Shown: positions 48,201-56,557 of the stretch, piece by piece
Layout: each line of letters begins with the position of its first letter
Numbering within the stretch: position 1 is the stretch's first letter
Assembly: GCF_000013385.1 (NCBI RefSeq)
Contig: NC_007760.1
Location: forward strand, 3,012,001-3,076,000
DNA length: 64,000 bases
Origin: Anaeromyxobacter dehalogenans 2CP-C
GTDB taxonomy: Bacteria; Myxococcota; Myxococcia; Myxococcales; Anaeromyxobacteraceae
Reading direction: 5' to 3'
Translations under genes and position numbers: made by a program
The notes under the pieces: generated by a model
Told to the model about the DNA's origin: nothing
The model's input: the letters and a program-made list of their open reading frames with translations, nothing else
Databases searched by the model: none

Positions 48201-49302
48201 TGCGGTGCGCCAGGTCGTCGTCGCGGCGGCGCACCTCGCGCTCCAGCTCGTGGATGCGCCGCTCGGCGCCGGCGACCACCTCGATGAGCTCCTTCTCCTG
48301 CCCGAACTTCTCCAGCAGGAGGCCGTCGATCGAGGCGCCGAACTCGCGCTCCTTCTCCACGAACAGGTCGCGCGCCCCGGCGAGCCGCCGCAGCAGGTCG
48401 TCCACCTGCAGCTTCGCCGCCTGCAGCTCCACCTCGCGCTCGTGCATGCGGGCGTCGAACGAGGCCAGCTCGCGCTCGCGCACCGCCCAGATCTCGCCCA
48501 GCCGGGCCAGCTGCGCCTCGCGCCAGCGCAGGTCCTCGCGCAGCAGCTCGGCCCGGCCCTCCGGCGTCTGCAGCAGCTCGCGCCGCGGCGGCGGCCGCCG
48601 GCGGTGCGCGTCGGCGAGCAGATCCTCCCGGCGCTCGGAGATCGACTGGAACACGCGGTCCACGAAGAGGCGGTCCTCGTCGGTCACCGTGGACCGCAGC
48701 GGCTTCTTCGGCACCGGCGGCGGCGCGGCGCCGGCCTCGTGGGCCGGTGGCGGCGCGGCGGCGGCCTCGGCGGCCGCCTCGGCCGCGACCTCGGCCCCGC
48801 CCTCGGGCGCGGCGCGGGCGGCGCGCGCCTCCGGGTCCAGCGCCGCGTCCAGCTCGGCGTCGAGCGCCTGGACCTCGTCGTCGGGCAGCACCGCGTCGTC
48901 GGCGCTCTCCGGCTCGGGCTCGGCGGCGGCCAGGATCCCGCCGGCGAGCTTGCGGAGCGCCTCGGTGTCGAGCGGCATGGCCAGGTAGCCGTTCGCGGCC
49001 CATGGCGTGCGCGCGTGCTCGGCGAGGGCCTCGGGCGCCGTCTCCGACGCGTACAGGATCACCGGCAGGCGCGCGGTGGCGCGGTCGTGGCGGAGCTGCG
49101 CGCACAGCGAGAAGCCCGACAGGTCGGGGAGCTCCGCGCGCACCACGCACAGGTCGGGCCGGTGCGACGCGACCTCCAGCTCCGCCTCGGCGGCGCTGGC
49201 GGCGAGGCGGGTGACGCACCCGTCCTCGTGGAAGAGCGACGCCAGGGACAGCGCGAATGCGTGGTCGGGCTCGACGATGAGGACGCGCTTCGTGGGTTCC
49301 AT
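45211..49302 (-). CDS. AglZ-like giant protein: pseudo-receiver plus long coiled coil
   Basis: 1363 residues. Residues 1 to about 125 form a response-regulator receiver fold, but the phospho-acceptor Asp is replaced by Arg55 (in CVVRAELPD) and the conserved Lys by Met (GYLAMPLD), so phosphorylation is not expected. From about 200 to 1330 the chain is almost pure Ala/Glu/Arg heptad coiled coil. The same architecture and nearly the same length occur in Myxococcus AglZ, the MglA-binding scaffold of gliding motility. Homology is inferred from architecture. A strong antisense ORF bias is a composition artefact of Ala/Arg/Glu codons. Confidence 0.8.
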   Translation of the reverse strand: MEPTKRVLIVEPDHAFALSLASLFHEDGCVTRLAASAAEAELEVASHRPDLCVVRAELPDLSGFSLCAQLRHDRATARLPVILYASETAPEALAEHARTPWAANGYLAMPLDTEALRKLAGGILAAAEPEPESADDAVLPDDEVQALDAELDAALDPEARAARAAPEGGAEVAAEAAAEAAAAPPPAHEAGAAPPPVPKKPLRSTVTDEDRLFVDRVFQSISERREDLLADAHRRRPPPRRELLQTPEGRAELLREDLRWREAQLARLGEIWAVRERELASFDARMHEREVELQAAKLQVDDLLRRLAGARDLFVEKEREFGASIDGLLLEKFGQEKELIEVVAGAERRIHELEREVRRRDDDLAHRKVALDRAQEEIVRMDRAARAEAARAEARERELQDEISRRTEEVAAADEALAQARRAAEDAAREAAARLEEQAAARRALEEELARAQGEAAASEGDHERRHAEAAAREAALTAERDRLRTESERDRAALEQRLNAAEAATAEVEAERDRAQQAARENEAALQARIDEREDAIREREQRLRLLDEEYKRFRDTARGREDDLGREIQDHLQQIGSLEGEIEGLARELAEREEEARAEVEALRAELEAERDGARAAAAEAAREAAERLEAAEAAGAAAARERDRTKEEAAAVGRALAATREEAAAREAALSEERDALRAEAERLRGLADGAGRERDALRAALAAREEALAAEAGRAREAAAARDAARAEARALDERRAELEAALAETQARARSAEDTVVAAREEIARATARAAEDASAAAAREAALAAREAEARARGEALEAELAEARAALEAARAEAGREAEALRAAAAQAEAARDEARRQAQRREGELGKELAARAEASRKAEARAEAAEAEAEARAERVAALQRELAEAREVREALSREMERKVGELGSRVEEQAGLLAAASREADRLQGELSAARQAAAAREAELAGEAGRSAARAEELAGLLADASRERDETRTQRDALAAELESAGAERAGLREELRRAEAARQVADAERARLETELTRAAAERAEAEERSRARAAAVEAEHARREEELLSELARKTEAAESLHARFEELSRERARREEDLQAELTARAEGLRAAERRERAAAEQATARAEEDRRRIAEADERATSAAAGRDAAERALEEAERRAGEGAAERAAAAERAERAERRAGEVDQALAAALRERQRVEAELLGRVTRAEARAAELKVRAEQAAREAAGAQAGRARVLELEAALAAAGQARARAEKDLAARAAAAEARAAEAARRLDQLGAERREAEGRAARAVEEAQARFREELQRRDQARAQELARLQAALQERARREKALELEVARLRGGRNVAAPASGVAPAEAAPAAAVKDPVK

Positions 49303-49500
49303 GGTGGACCGCGGGAGGGCTCCCGCTCGGGCGGCCGAGTGTAACCTGCCCCCGCGTCAATCTAGGCATCGGTCTTCCCGCGGAATCCGCGCACATCGGA
49401 GCCACGCCGTGCGGGTCGGCCGCGGCGGGGAGCGGGATTGCCGCCGCCGCGGGGTGGACCGAACGTGTCGGCGCCGGCGCTCCTGCGCCCGCTCCCGCCG

Positions 49501-50115
49501 ATGCCCTTCCTCCCGCTGCTCCTCGCCGCCGCCGCCGCCGCGGGCCCCGCCGCGCCCGCCGCCGGCGCGCCCCCGGAGAACCTCCTCCGCGGACCGGCCC
49601 GGTGCGTGCTCCGATATCTCGACGCGGTGCGCCTCGCGGGGCCGCGCGCCCCCGCCGTCCGGGGACGCGCCGGCGCGCCGGCGCCGGGCACCTACGCCCG
49701 CGCGCGCGCGCTCACCGCGCCCCGCGCCCTCGACGACGCCGACCGCGCCGCGGCGGCCGGAGGGTCGCACCCGCTCGCACCGTGGGCCGAGGCGGCGCGC
49801 GGCACCGTGCTCGAGTCCTTCCAGCTCCTCGCGGTGCGCCGGGCCCCGCGCGGCACGGCGGTGGTGACGGTCCGGGAGCGCTGGTGGCGCGCGTCAGGCG
49901 CTCCCTCGCTCGCGAGCTCGGTGAGCGAGTACCTGGTCGCCCGGGTGGCGGGGGAGTGGCGGATCGCCGCCCGGAGCGCGGGCGGCACCCTCGACGACGA
50001 GGTGATCGACGCCGGGTACGGCGGCTGGTTCGATCCGCCGCCGTCCCCGGGGAGCCTCTCTCCCCGCCCCGCGCGCGCCACCTCGGTCCAGGGCCGTGCC
50101 GGGCCGCAGCGGTGA
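49501..50115 (+). CDS. secreted protein of unknown function
   Basis: 204 residues from ATG 49501. Signal peptide about 1-23, ending AAGA. A conserved-looking core (about 75-180) includes VTVRERWWR and YLVARVAGEWRIAARS, resembling small NTF2- or lipocalin-like periplasmic proteins, but I cannot name a family. A GTG at 49465 would add 12 residues before the signal peptide and is less likely. The C-terminal tail is Pro/Arg-rich. Confidence 0.55.
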   Translation: MPFLPLLLAAAAAAGPAAPAAGAPPENLLRGPARCVLRYLDAVRLAGPRAPAVRGRAGAPAPGTYARARALTAPRALDDADRAAAAGGSHPLAPWAEAARGTVLESFQLLAVRRAPRGTAVVTVRERWWRASGAPSLASSVSEYLVARVAGEWRIAARSAGGTLDDEVIDAGYGGWFDPPPSPGSLSPRPARATSVQGRAGPQR

Positions 50116-50161
50116 CGTCCGTTCCCGGCCTCGCCCGGCCGCAGGGTACACTGCGCCCGCC

Positions 50162-50890
50162 ATGGCCCCCTCGCGCACCCTCGTCGTCGGCGACGTGCAC
50201 GGCTGCCTGGCGGAGCTCGAGGACCTGCTCGTCGCCGCGCGGTACGAGCCCGCGCGGGACCGGCTGGTGTTCCTCGGCGACCTGATGGACCGCGGCCCCG
50301 ATCCGGTGGGCGTGGTCCGGCGCGTCCGCGCGCTCGGGGCCGACTGCCTGCTCGGGAACCACGAGGAGAAGCACCTGCGCTACGCGGCGCACGAGGCGCG
50401 GCGGCGCGAGGACCCGCACCACCGGAACCCGGTCCGGCTCGACCCGAGGCGCACCGAGGAGCACCTGCGGCTCTCGCCCGACGACCTCGCCTGGATGGCC
50501 GCGCTGCCGCGCGCGCTCCGGCTCGACGGCCGGTGGCTCGCCGTGCACGGGGGGCTGCTGCCGGGCCGCCCGCTCTCGCGCCAGCCGCCGGACTGGCTCA
50601 TCCGGCTGCGCTTCCTCGACGCCACCGGCCGGCCGGTCTCGCGCGAGCACGGCGGCGAGGCGGGCGTGGTGCGCTGGGCACAGCGGTGGACCGGGCCGAG
50701 CTCGGTGGTCTACGGCCACCACGCGCGCGAGGAGGTGGTGGTGGACGAGCCGGCCCCGGGCGTCCGGTGCGTCGGCATCGACACCGGGTGCGTCTACGGC
50801 GGGAAGCTCACCGCGCTCGCGCTGCCGGGCGGCGAGCGCGTCCAGGTCCCCTCCCGCCAGCGGAAGGCGACGCCCGAGCAGGATGATTGA
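50162..50890 (+). CDS. PPP-type serine/threonine phosphatase (metallophosphoesterase)
   Basis: 242 residues. It has the three PPP metal motifs: GDVHG (about 10-14), GDLMDRG (about 40-46) and GNHEEKH (about 67-73), plus HGGLLPG, and YGHH near the end. It is close in length to bacteriophage-lambda-type and bacterial PrpA/PrpB or symmetrical Ap4A hydrolases; the insert HEARRREDPHHRN between motifs is unusual. Cytoplasmic. TACACT lies nine bases before the ATG and no Shine-Dalgarno is seen. Confidence 0.87.
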   Translation: MAPSRTLVVGDVHGCLAELEDLLVAARYEPARDRLVFLGDLMDRGPDPVGVVRRVRALGADCLLGNHEEKHLRYAAHEARRREDPHHRNPVRLDPRRTEEHLRLSPDDLAWMAALPRALRLDGRWLAVHGGLLPGRPLSRQPPDWLIRLRFLDATGRPVSREHGGEAGVVRWAQRWTGPSSVVYGHHAREEVVVDEPAPGVRCVGIDTGCVYGGKLTALALPGGERVQVPSRQRKATPEQDD

Positions 50891-50976
50891 GGCGGGGGGC
50901 GATCCGACGGGGCGTGCCGCCCCGCCCCACCGAGCGAAGCGCGTCGGGGCCCCACCCCGGACTGCGCGGGTCCCGT

Positions 50977-51038
50977 GACCTCGCGCGCCCGCCTTCGCGG
51001 GCTCGCGCGAGGTCCCCGCGGGCGCGGCTGCGCCGCGC
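50977..51038. repeat. two adjacent GC-rich palindromes between convergent genes
   Basis: The first is GACCTCGCGCG (50977-50987) against CGCGCGAGGTC (51004-51014), with inner CCCGC/GCGGG and a CTTC loop. The second is GCGCGGC (51022-51028) against GCCGCGC (51032-51038) with a TGC loop. They can act as a bidirectional terminator for the phosphatase and MoxR genes, or be a REP-like repeat; a genome-wide count would tell. Confidence 0.5.
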
Positions 51039-51070
51039 GCTGCGCTACCCTGGGCTCGCCTCGCGTCCCG

Positions 51071-51991
51071 CTAGCCGAGCTGCGCCGCGGCGGCGAGCTC
51101 GCCCTTGCGCTCGCGCGCGAGCGCCACGTCGGCCTCGTACTTGAGCGCGAGGTTGAGCGTCTGGTCGAGCAGCGCCGGGTCGAGCCGCTCGGCGTTCAGG
51201 ATCGCGAGGGCGCGCACCCAGTCCAGCGTCTCCGAGATCGACGGCGCCTTCTTCAGGTCGAGCGTGCGGAGCTTCTGCACGGTCGCGACCACGCTGCGCG
51301 CCAGCGCCTCGGAGGCCTCCGGGACGCGGGCGCGGACGATGGCGAGCTCGCGCTCGCGCGCCGGGAAGTCGATGAACAGGTGGAGGCAGCGCCGCTTCAG
51401 GGCGTCGGAGAGATCCCGGGCCGCGTTGGAGGTGAGCACCACCCGCGGGACCTGGCGCGCGCGCACCGTGCCGAGCTCCGGCACGGTCACGGCCCAGTCC
51501 GAGAGCACCTCCAGCAGGAAGGCCTCGAACTCCGGGTCGGCCTTGTCGATCTCGTCCACCAGGAGCAGCGCCGGGGTGTCGCTGGTGAGCGCGCGCAGGA
51601 CCGGCCGCGGCACCAGGAACCGCTCGCTGAAGAACACGTTCCCCTCGCCCGCGATCCGGTCGGCCGCCTCGGCGAGGCTGCCGGCGCCCTCCACGGCGGC
51701 GCCGATCCGGTCCTTGAGGAGCTGCGTGTACAGGAGCTGCTTCGCGTACTCCCACTCGTACAGCGCCTTGGACTCGTCCAGGCCCTCGTAGCACTGCAGC
51801 CGGATCAAGGTGCGGCCGGCCGCCCGCGCGAACGCGTGCGCCAGCTCGGTCTTGCCCACGCCGGCGGGGCCCTCGACCAGGATGGGCTTCTCGAGCCGGT
51901 CCGCCAGGTAGACCGCCGTCGCGATCTCGCGCGACGGGAGGTACCCCGCCTCGGCCAGCTTCGCAGACACCTCGTCGAGTGATCCGAACAT
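51071..51991 (-). CDS. MoxR-family AAA+ ATPase
   Basis: 306 residues. Walker A EGPAGVGKTEL (about 40-50), Walker B LLLVDEIDKAD, sensor 1 VVLTSNAARDLS and arginine finger region LKRRC. MoxR ATPases act as chaperones for maturation of metal-containing enzymes or protein complexes, usually with a VWA-domain partner; the partner gene is not adjacent on the plus-coordinate side, and the downstream side is the palindrome region. So its client is unknown. Confidence 0.92.
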   Translation of the reverse strand: MFGSLDEVSAKLAEAGYLPSREIATAVYLADRLEKPILVEGPAGVGKTELAHAFARAAGRTLIRLQCYEGLDESKALYEWEYAKQLLYTQLLKDRIGAAVEGAGSLAEAADRIAGEGNVFFSERFLVPRPVLRALTSDTPALLLVDEIDKADPEFEAFLLEVLSDWAVTVPELGTVRARQVPRVVLTSNAARDLSDALKRRCLHLFIDFPARERELAIVRARVPEASEALARSVVATVQKLRTLDLKKAPSISETLDWVRALAILNAERLDPALLDQTLNLALKYEADVALARERKGELAAAAQLG

Positions 51992-52401
51992 CGCCCCTCC
52001 GCCGCCGCGCCCCGGCGGCCCGCCAAGCCTAACCCCGCGTCGGGGGCGGGGCGAGCCGAACGCGGTCCTGGCGCCGGCGCCGGACCCTCCTGTCGCCTGC
52101 GACGCACCGAATTACAGCCCCGTCCCGGCCCGGGCGCGCGCAATCGCCGGATTTCACGGCCCGCGACCGCCCCGCGGGCGCGGCACGAGGATTGAAGCGG
52201 GGGAGCCCGAGTCCCGCCGGAGGCCGGCCACGGACCCCGCCATGACGAAGCTCCTGCCAAACGCTCGAAGCGCGGGGCCCAGCTCCCGTCGTACGTCCTG
52301 ATCGAAGCGGGGCCGGCCGCTCGATCCCCTCCACCGCCGCAGCCGCCCTGCGGGGCGCGCGGCGGAGATCACCGTGGTGCCCGGCGCGGGTGCGCCGGCG
52401 G
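51992..52401. other. intergenic stretch without a supported gene
   Basis: About 410 bases between the MoxR start and the terminator of the debranching enzyme gene. One minus-strand frame (about 52154-52373) could read as a short peptide containing RELGPALRAFGRSF, but it has no ribosome site and I do not annotate it. Nothing else is recognisable. Confidence 0.4.
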
Positions 52402-52421
52402 GGCCGCGCGCGAGCGCGGCC
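52402..52421 (-). terminator. hairpin with GNRA-type loop after the debranching gene
   Basis: GGCCGCGC (52402-52409) pairs with GCGCGGCC (52414-52421) around a four-base loop (GCGA read on the plus strand, TCGC in the minus-strand transcript), about 30 bases beyond the stop codon. No T tract. Confidence 0.5.
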
Positions 52422-52449
52422 CGCTTCATTTCAGGCGTCCCGCCCACCC

Positions 52450-54705
52450 TCAGACCTCGATCCGGACCTTCAGCTCCCCGCCCTGGATCTCCAGCACCTC
52501 GGCGAACGCGTTCGCCTTGCCGCGGGTGAACCGCAGGCTGGCCCGGGCGGGCCCGACGCGGAGCCCGTGCAGCACCAGCTCGTCGAGCCAGGGCGGGAGC
52601 CAGGGCTGCACCACCCGCAGCGTCCGGCGCGGCGCGTCCGCCTGCAGGCCGAGCACGGCCCGCACGAGCAGGAACCAGGCCGCCGAGGACCACGCCTGCG
52701 GCGAGCACGCGACCGGGTAGCTCACCGGGAACTGCCCGGACGCGCGCGACAGGCCGCAGAACAGCTCGGGCATGCGGAGCTGGCGGAAGTGCTGCGCCGC
52801 GTCCCAGAGGCCGGTCAGCACCTGCCCCGCCTGCCGCGTCATGCCGTAGGAGGCCATGCCCATGGCGCAGAGCGCGTTGTCGTGCGGCCAGACGGTGCCG
52901 TCGTGGTAGCTGAGCGGGTTGTAGGCGCGCTGCCCGGCCGCGAGCGTCCGGATGCCCCACCCGCTCCACGACTCGCGCCCGAGCAGCGAGGCCGCCACCT
53001 GGCGCGCGCGCGCGTCGGAGATGGCGCCCGAGAACAGCAGGTGGCCCGGGTTGGAGGTCACCGCGTCCACCTGGCGCTCGTCGCGATCGAGCGCGATGGC
53101 GTAGGTCCCCTTCCCCTCCATCCAGAAGCGCTCCTCCAGCCGCTCCGCGTGCAGCCGCGCCGCCGTGACCAGCGCCTGCGCCTCGGAGCGCCGGCCCCGC
53201 CGCCGGAGCAGCGCCGCCATGCGCCGGCGCGCGTCGATGCAGTAGCCCTGCACCTCCACCAGCGCGATGGGCGGCTCGGCCGGCGTCCCGTCCGCGAACG
53301 GCACGCCGTCGTGGCTGTCCTTCCACCCCTGGTTCCGCAGCCCCTGCGGCGTGCGCCGCTGGTACTCCACCAGGCCGTCGTCGTCGGGATCGGCCCAGCG
53401 GTCCATCCACGCGAGCGCGCGCTCCGCGGCGGGGAGCAGCGCCTCCACGGTCTCGTGGTCGTCGGTCCACAGGTCGTACTCGGAGAGCAGCATCAGGAAC
53501 AGCGGCGTCGAGTCCACCGAGCCGTAGTAGGGCGTGTGCGGCACCTCGCCGGCGGCCGCCATCTCGCCGAAGCGGATCTCGTGGGGGATCTTGCCGGGCT
53601 CCTCGTCGCGGGTCGGGTCGTCGCGCTCGCCCTGCAGCCGGGCCAGGAACCGGAGCGCGTCGCGCGCCACCTCGGGCTGCGCGACCAGCGCCTCGTACCC
53701 CGCGATGAGCGCGTCGCGGCCGAACGGGCAGGTGTACCAGGGGATGCCCGCCGAGATGACCGGCGCGCCGAAGTGGTAGACGGTGAGCGCCTTCAGGTCC
53801 GCGACCGCCTGCTCGAGCGCGGAGGTGAAGAGGTCGTTCGAGGTGGCGAACCGGGTGGCCTGCGCGGCGTACGCCGAGTAGGCCTCGTGCGTGCACGAGG
53901 CCCGGGCGCCGAACGGCCGCGGCGCCGACGGCGGGACCGGCCGCTCCTCGTCGAGGCCGCGGGTCCGGCCCGGCGCGCCGTGCTCGATGCCCGCGGCCAC
54001 CGCGAAGTGGACCTCGACGTGCTCGGCCGGCTCGAGGTGCAGCTTCACGCGGGCGCCCCGGCCGTCGAGCGAGGCGAGCGCCGCCGGCGCACCGTCCGGC
54101 CCCACCCCGCGGATCCGCACCTCGGTGGCGTAGCGCCGGCCGTCGCGCCCGTCGTACCGCAGCACCACCTGGTCCCGCTCCACCTTCGGCGCGTGGTAGC
54201 TGCCGCGCTCGCGGCGGCGGGCGCCGCGGATCTCGAAGACGTCGGCGAAGTCGGCCGCCCACTCCATGGCGATCCACGCGTCCACCGCCTTGCCCTGGAA
54301 GTTGGTGAGCACCAGCCGGTCCACCAGCACGTCGTCGATGAGCATGTCGCGGCGCAGGTGGACGTAGTTGAGCGGCTCGCGGCCGAGCAGGTCGCCCTCG
54401 TGGAGGCTCGTGACGGTGAAGTCCACCTGGGCCACGTAGTCGGAGGAGACCTGCGAGGACAGGCAGAGCAGCGGCCCGCCGGACACCGACATCCGCCAGG
54501 CGGACAGGTGGCGGGTGTCGGTGAGGAACAGGCCGAGGTCCCGCGCGCCGGCGGGGGCCACGTCCCCGAGCCGGTTCGCGACCAGGAACAGGTTGCCGCG
54601 CTTCAGGACGAGCTTGTCTACCCCGGTCGCCTCCGGGCGATCGGACGGGTCGGCGTAGCCGAGCAGCTCCTCGGGGCGTGCGATCACGGCGCGGCCGTCG
54701 TCCAT
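52450..54705 (-). CDS. glycogen debranching enzyme-like amylo-alpha-1,6-glucosidase
   Basis: 751 residues. N-terminal glycogen-debranching beta domain (about 30-230, LVLKRGNLFLVANRLGDV, FLTDTRHLS) and a C-terminal (alpha/alpha)6 barrel (about 290-745) with GIPWYTCPFGRDALI, PYYGSVDSTPLFL and SYHDGTVWPHDNAL, the hallmarks of the bacterial GDE/amylo-1,6-glucosidase family. It cleaves alpha-1,6 branches or related oligosaccharides in the cytoplasm. A GGGGGGAGG site precedes the ATG, which lies within the end of the glycosyltransferase gene. Confidence 0.9.
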   Translation of the reverse strand: MDDGRAVIARPEELLGYADPSDRPEATGVDKLVLKRGNLFLVANRLGDVAPAGARDLGLFLTDTRHLSAWRMSVSGGPLLCLSSQVSSDYVAQVDFTVTSLHEGDLLGREPLNYVHLRRDMLIDDVLVDRLVLTNFQGKAVDAWIAMEWAADFADVFEIRGARRRERGSYHAPKVERDQVVLRYDGRDGRRYATEVRIRGVGPDGAPAALASLDGRGARVKLHLEPAEHVEVHFAVAAGIEHGAPGRTRGLDEERPVPPSAPRPFGARASCTHEAYSAYAAQATRFATSNDLFTSALEQAVADLKALTVYHFGAPVISAGIPWYTCPFGRDALIAGYEALVAQPEVARDALRFLARLQGERDDPTRDEEPGKIPHEIRFGEMAAAGEVPHTPYYGSVDSTPLFLMLLSEYDLWTDDHETVEALLPAAERALAWMDRWADPDDDGLVEYQRRTPQGLRNQGWKDSHDGVPFADGTPAEPPIALVEVQGYCIDARRRMAALLRRRGRRSEAQALVTAARLHAERLEERFWMEGKGTYAIALDRDERQVDAVTSNPGHLLFSGAISDARARQVAASLLGRESWSGWGIRTLAAGQRAYNPLSYHDGTVWPHDNALCAMGMASYGMTRQAGQVLTGLWDAAQHFRQLRMPELFCGLSRASGQFPVSYPVACSPQAWSSAAWFLLVRAVLGLQADAPRRTLRVVQPWLPPWLDELVLHGLRVGPARASLRFTRGKANAFAEVLEIQGGELKVRIEV

Positions 54706-55760
54706 CCTCCCCCCTCGTCCACCGCGGGCGCGGCGGGCTCCGCGCGCGCGGTGGCGGCCCGGTACGCCGCGACGTAGTCCGACGCCATCCGGTCCGCCGA
54801 GAACCGCTCGCGCGCCCGCCGCTGGATGATCCGCCGGTCGAGCCGCCCGGCGCGCCGGAGCGCCGCCGCCATCTCCGCCGCGTTGCGCACCAGGAACCCG
54901 TCGATCCCGTCCACCACGATCTCCGGCGCGGCGCCGAGCGGGAACGCGATCACCGGGCAGCCCGCCAGCAGCGCCTCGATCATCACCAGCCCGAACGGCT
55001 CCTCCCAGCGCAGCGGCACGAGCAGCGCCCGGGCGCGGGCCAGCAGGCGCCGCTTCTCGGCGAGGCCGGCGCGCCGCGTCCAGGCGACGTGCGGCGCGGC
55101 CAGCGCCGGCGCGAGCACCTCGTCGTCCCAGCCCTCGGGGTGCGCGTCGTCCGCGTGCACGTCGCCGGCCACGTCGATGCGCAGGCCGGCCCGCCGCGCC
55201 GCCTCCACCGCCAGCTCGGGCGCCTTGCACCACGCCAGCCGGCCCAGGAAGAACGCGCCGCCGCCGCCGTCGCCCTCGCCCACGTCGGGGTAGAGGTCCG
55301 GGTCGAGGCCGTGGTGGACCACCCGGTGCGCGGGCGGGGACGACAGCTCGGCCTGCCGCCGCGAGATGGCGACGCGCAGCACCGCCGGGACGCGCGCGTA
55401 GAAGCGCGTGAGCGCCGCGTCGGGCGCGTGGTGCAGGGTGTAGACCACCGGCGCGTGCAGCGCGCCGGTGAACGCGAGCATGGCCGGGAGGTGCGCGTGC
55501 ACCACGTCGAAGCCGCCGCGGGCGATCTCCGCCGCCGCGTAGCGGCAGTGGAGCAGCCCGGCGTAGGGCTCGGGCGGCCAGACCGGCGCCTCGAAGGTCG
55601 CGCGGAGCCCGGGGGCGCGCGAGTCGCCGGTCGCGAACACCGCCACCCGGTGGCCGGCCCGCACCAGCGCGCGGGCCAGCGCGTCCACCACCAGCTCGGT
55701 CCCGCCGTAGCCCGGGGGCGGCACCGCCACGAACGGCGTCGAGACGATCGCGACGTGCAC
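54684..55760 (-). CDS. GT4-family glycosyltransferase
   Basis: 358 residues from a GTG. Two Rossmann domains of GT-B fold: N-terminal PPGYGGTELVVDALARAL (about 16-33) and C-terminal EEPFGLVMIEALLAGCPVIAF with the E-x7-E nucleotide-sugar motif. It overlaps the debranching enzyme gene by 22 bases, an arrangement suggesting a trehalose/glycogen-like or cell-surface polysaccharide pathway. Donor and acceptor are unknown. Confidence 0.9.
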   Translation of the reverse strand: MHVAIVSTPFVAVPPPGYGGTELVVDALARALVRAGHRVAVFATGDSRAPGLRATFEAPVWPPEPYAGLLHCRYAAAEIARGGFDVVHAHLPAMLAFTGALHAPVVYTLHHAPDAALTRFYARVPAVLRVAISRRQAELSSPPAHRVVHHGLDPDLYPDVGEGDGGGGAFFLGRLAWCKAPELAVEAARRAGLRIDVAGDVHADDAHPEGWDDEVLAPALAAPHVAWTRRAGLAEKRRLLARARALLVPLRWEEPFGLVMIEALLAGCPVIAFPLGAAPEIVVDGIDGFLVRNAAEMAAALRRAGRLDRRIIQRRARERFSADRMASDYVAAYRAATARAEPAAPAVDEGGGWTTAAP

Positions 55761-55885
55761 GATGTGAAAGCTAGGACCGGCGCCCGGCGCGGACCACCGC
55801 CGGGCGCCCGGGCGCGTGCGCCGGCGGCAGGCCGGCGCTAGGTATGGACGCTCGCGGCCCGGAGGCCGCGCGGAGGCGACACGAC

Positions 55886-56557
55886 ATGGCGCTCATCGGC
55901 AAGGACGACGCGGAGCAGATCCGCACGGAGCTGGAGGGCGCGCTGCAGGGCGACGTCAAGCTGACGCTCGTCGGCCCGAGCGCCCTCGCCCCGCCGGCCC
56001 GGGATCTCACCCCGCAGATCCGCCAGCTGCTGGAGGAGGTGGCGGCGCTCTCGCCGAAGCTCGCGTTCGAGTACCTGGACCTGCCCACCCCCGAGCAGCG
56101 CGAGGCGCTCGGGCTGGCGCCCGACGAGGCCGGCCCGCTCACGATCCTCTCCGGCGCCGCGCGCGGGCGCGTGCGCTACCTCGGCGCGCCCGCCGGCCAC
56201 GAGTTCCCCAACCTCGTCAACGGCATCATCGACGTGTCGCGCGGCGAGTCCGGGCTGTCGCCCGCCTCGCGGGAGGCGCTCGCCCGGATTTCACGCCCAG
56301 TTCACATCAAGGTGTTCTTCACGCCCACTTGACCGTACTGCCCCCAGGCGGCCGGTCTGGCCCATGCCATCGCGGTGGAGAGCGCCCACGTCGTCGCCGA
56401 CGCCATCGAGGCCCAGGAGTTCCCCGACCTCGCGGCGCGGTACCAGGTGATGGGCGTGCCCAAGACGATCGTGAACGACGTCGAGGAGTTCGTCGGCGCC
56501 GTCCCCGAGGACGAGTTCGTGGCGCACGTGCTCCGGGCGGCCGGCGTGCCGGCCTGA
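55886..56557 (+). CDS. predicted selenoprotein: PDO-type glutaredoxin-like protein with U-P-Y-C active site
   Basis: Read through an in-frame TGA at 56330-56332 (codon 149), the protein has 223 residues and two thioredoxin-like folds. The N-terminal fold (about 1-115) has lost its CxxC; the C-terminal fold has VFFTPT-U-PYCP (U149 to C152) and the cis-proline loop MGVPKTIVND. Relatives have C-P-Y-C at this place. The sequence after the TGA can form a hairpin (56347-56368) with a GGTCT loop, as in SECIS elements. Without readthrough the protein stops just before its active site. Frame and length across the TGA are continuous. Start ATG 55886. Sec is inferred; a nonsense mutation is the alternative. 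Confidence 0.85.
56347..56368 (+). promoter_or_regulatory. SECIS-like hairpin after the in-frame TGA
   Basis: GGC-GGCC (56347-56353), loop GGTCT (56354-56358), GGCC (56359-56362), a three-base bulge CAT, and GCC (56366-56368). The apical loop begins 21 bases after the TGA, within the range of bacterial SECIS elements, and GGUCU is the loop sequence that SelB recognises in E. coli fdhF. Confidence 0.7.

Noticed and set aside
45926-49344. Plus-strand open frames of more than 1000 codons opposite the coiled-coil gene
   Set aside because: They are Ser/Arg- or Leu/Arg/Gly-rich mirror images of Ala/Glu/Arg heptads, with no ribosome site or domain; a composition artefact of the GC-rich antisense strand.
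52154-52373. Short minus-strand frame in the MoxR/debranching intergenic region
   Set aside because: No ribosome site, no recognisable domain, and it crosses the flanking GC-rich sequence; too weak to annotate.
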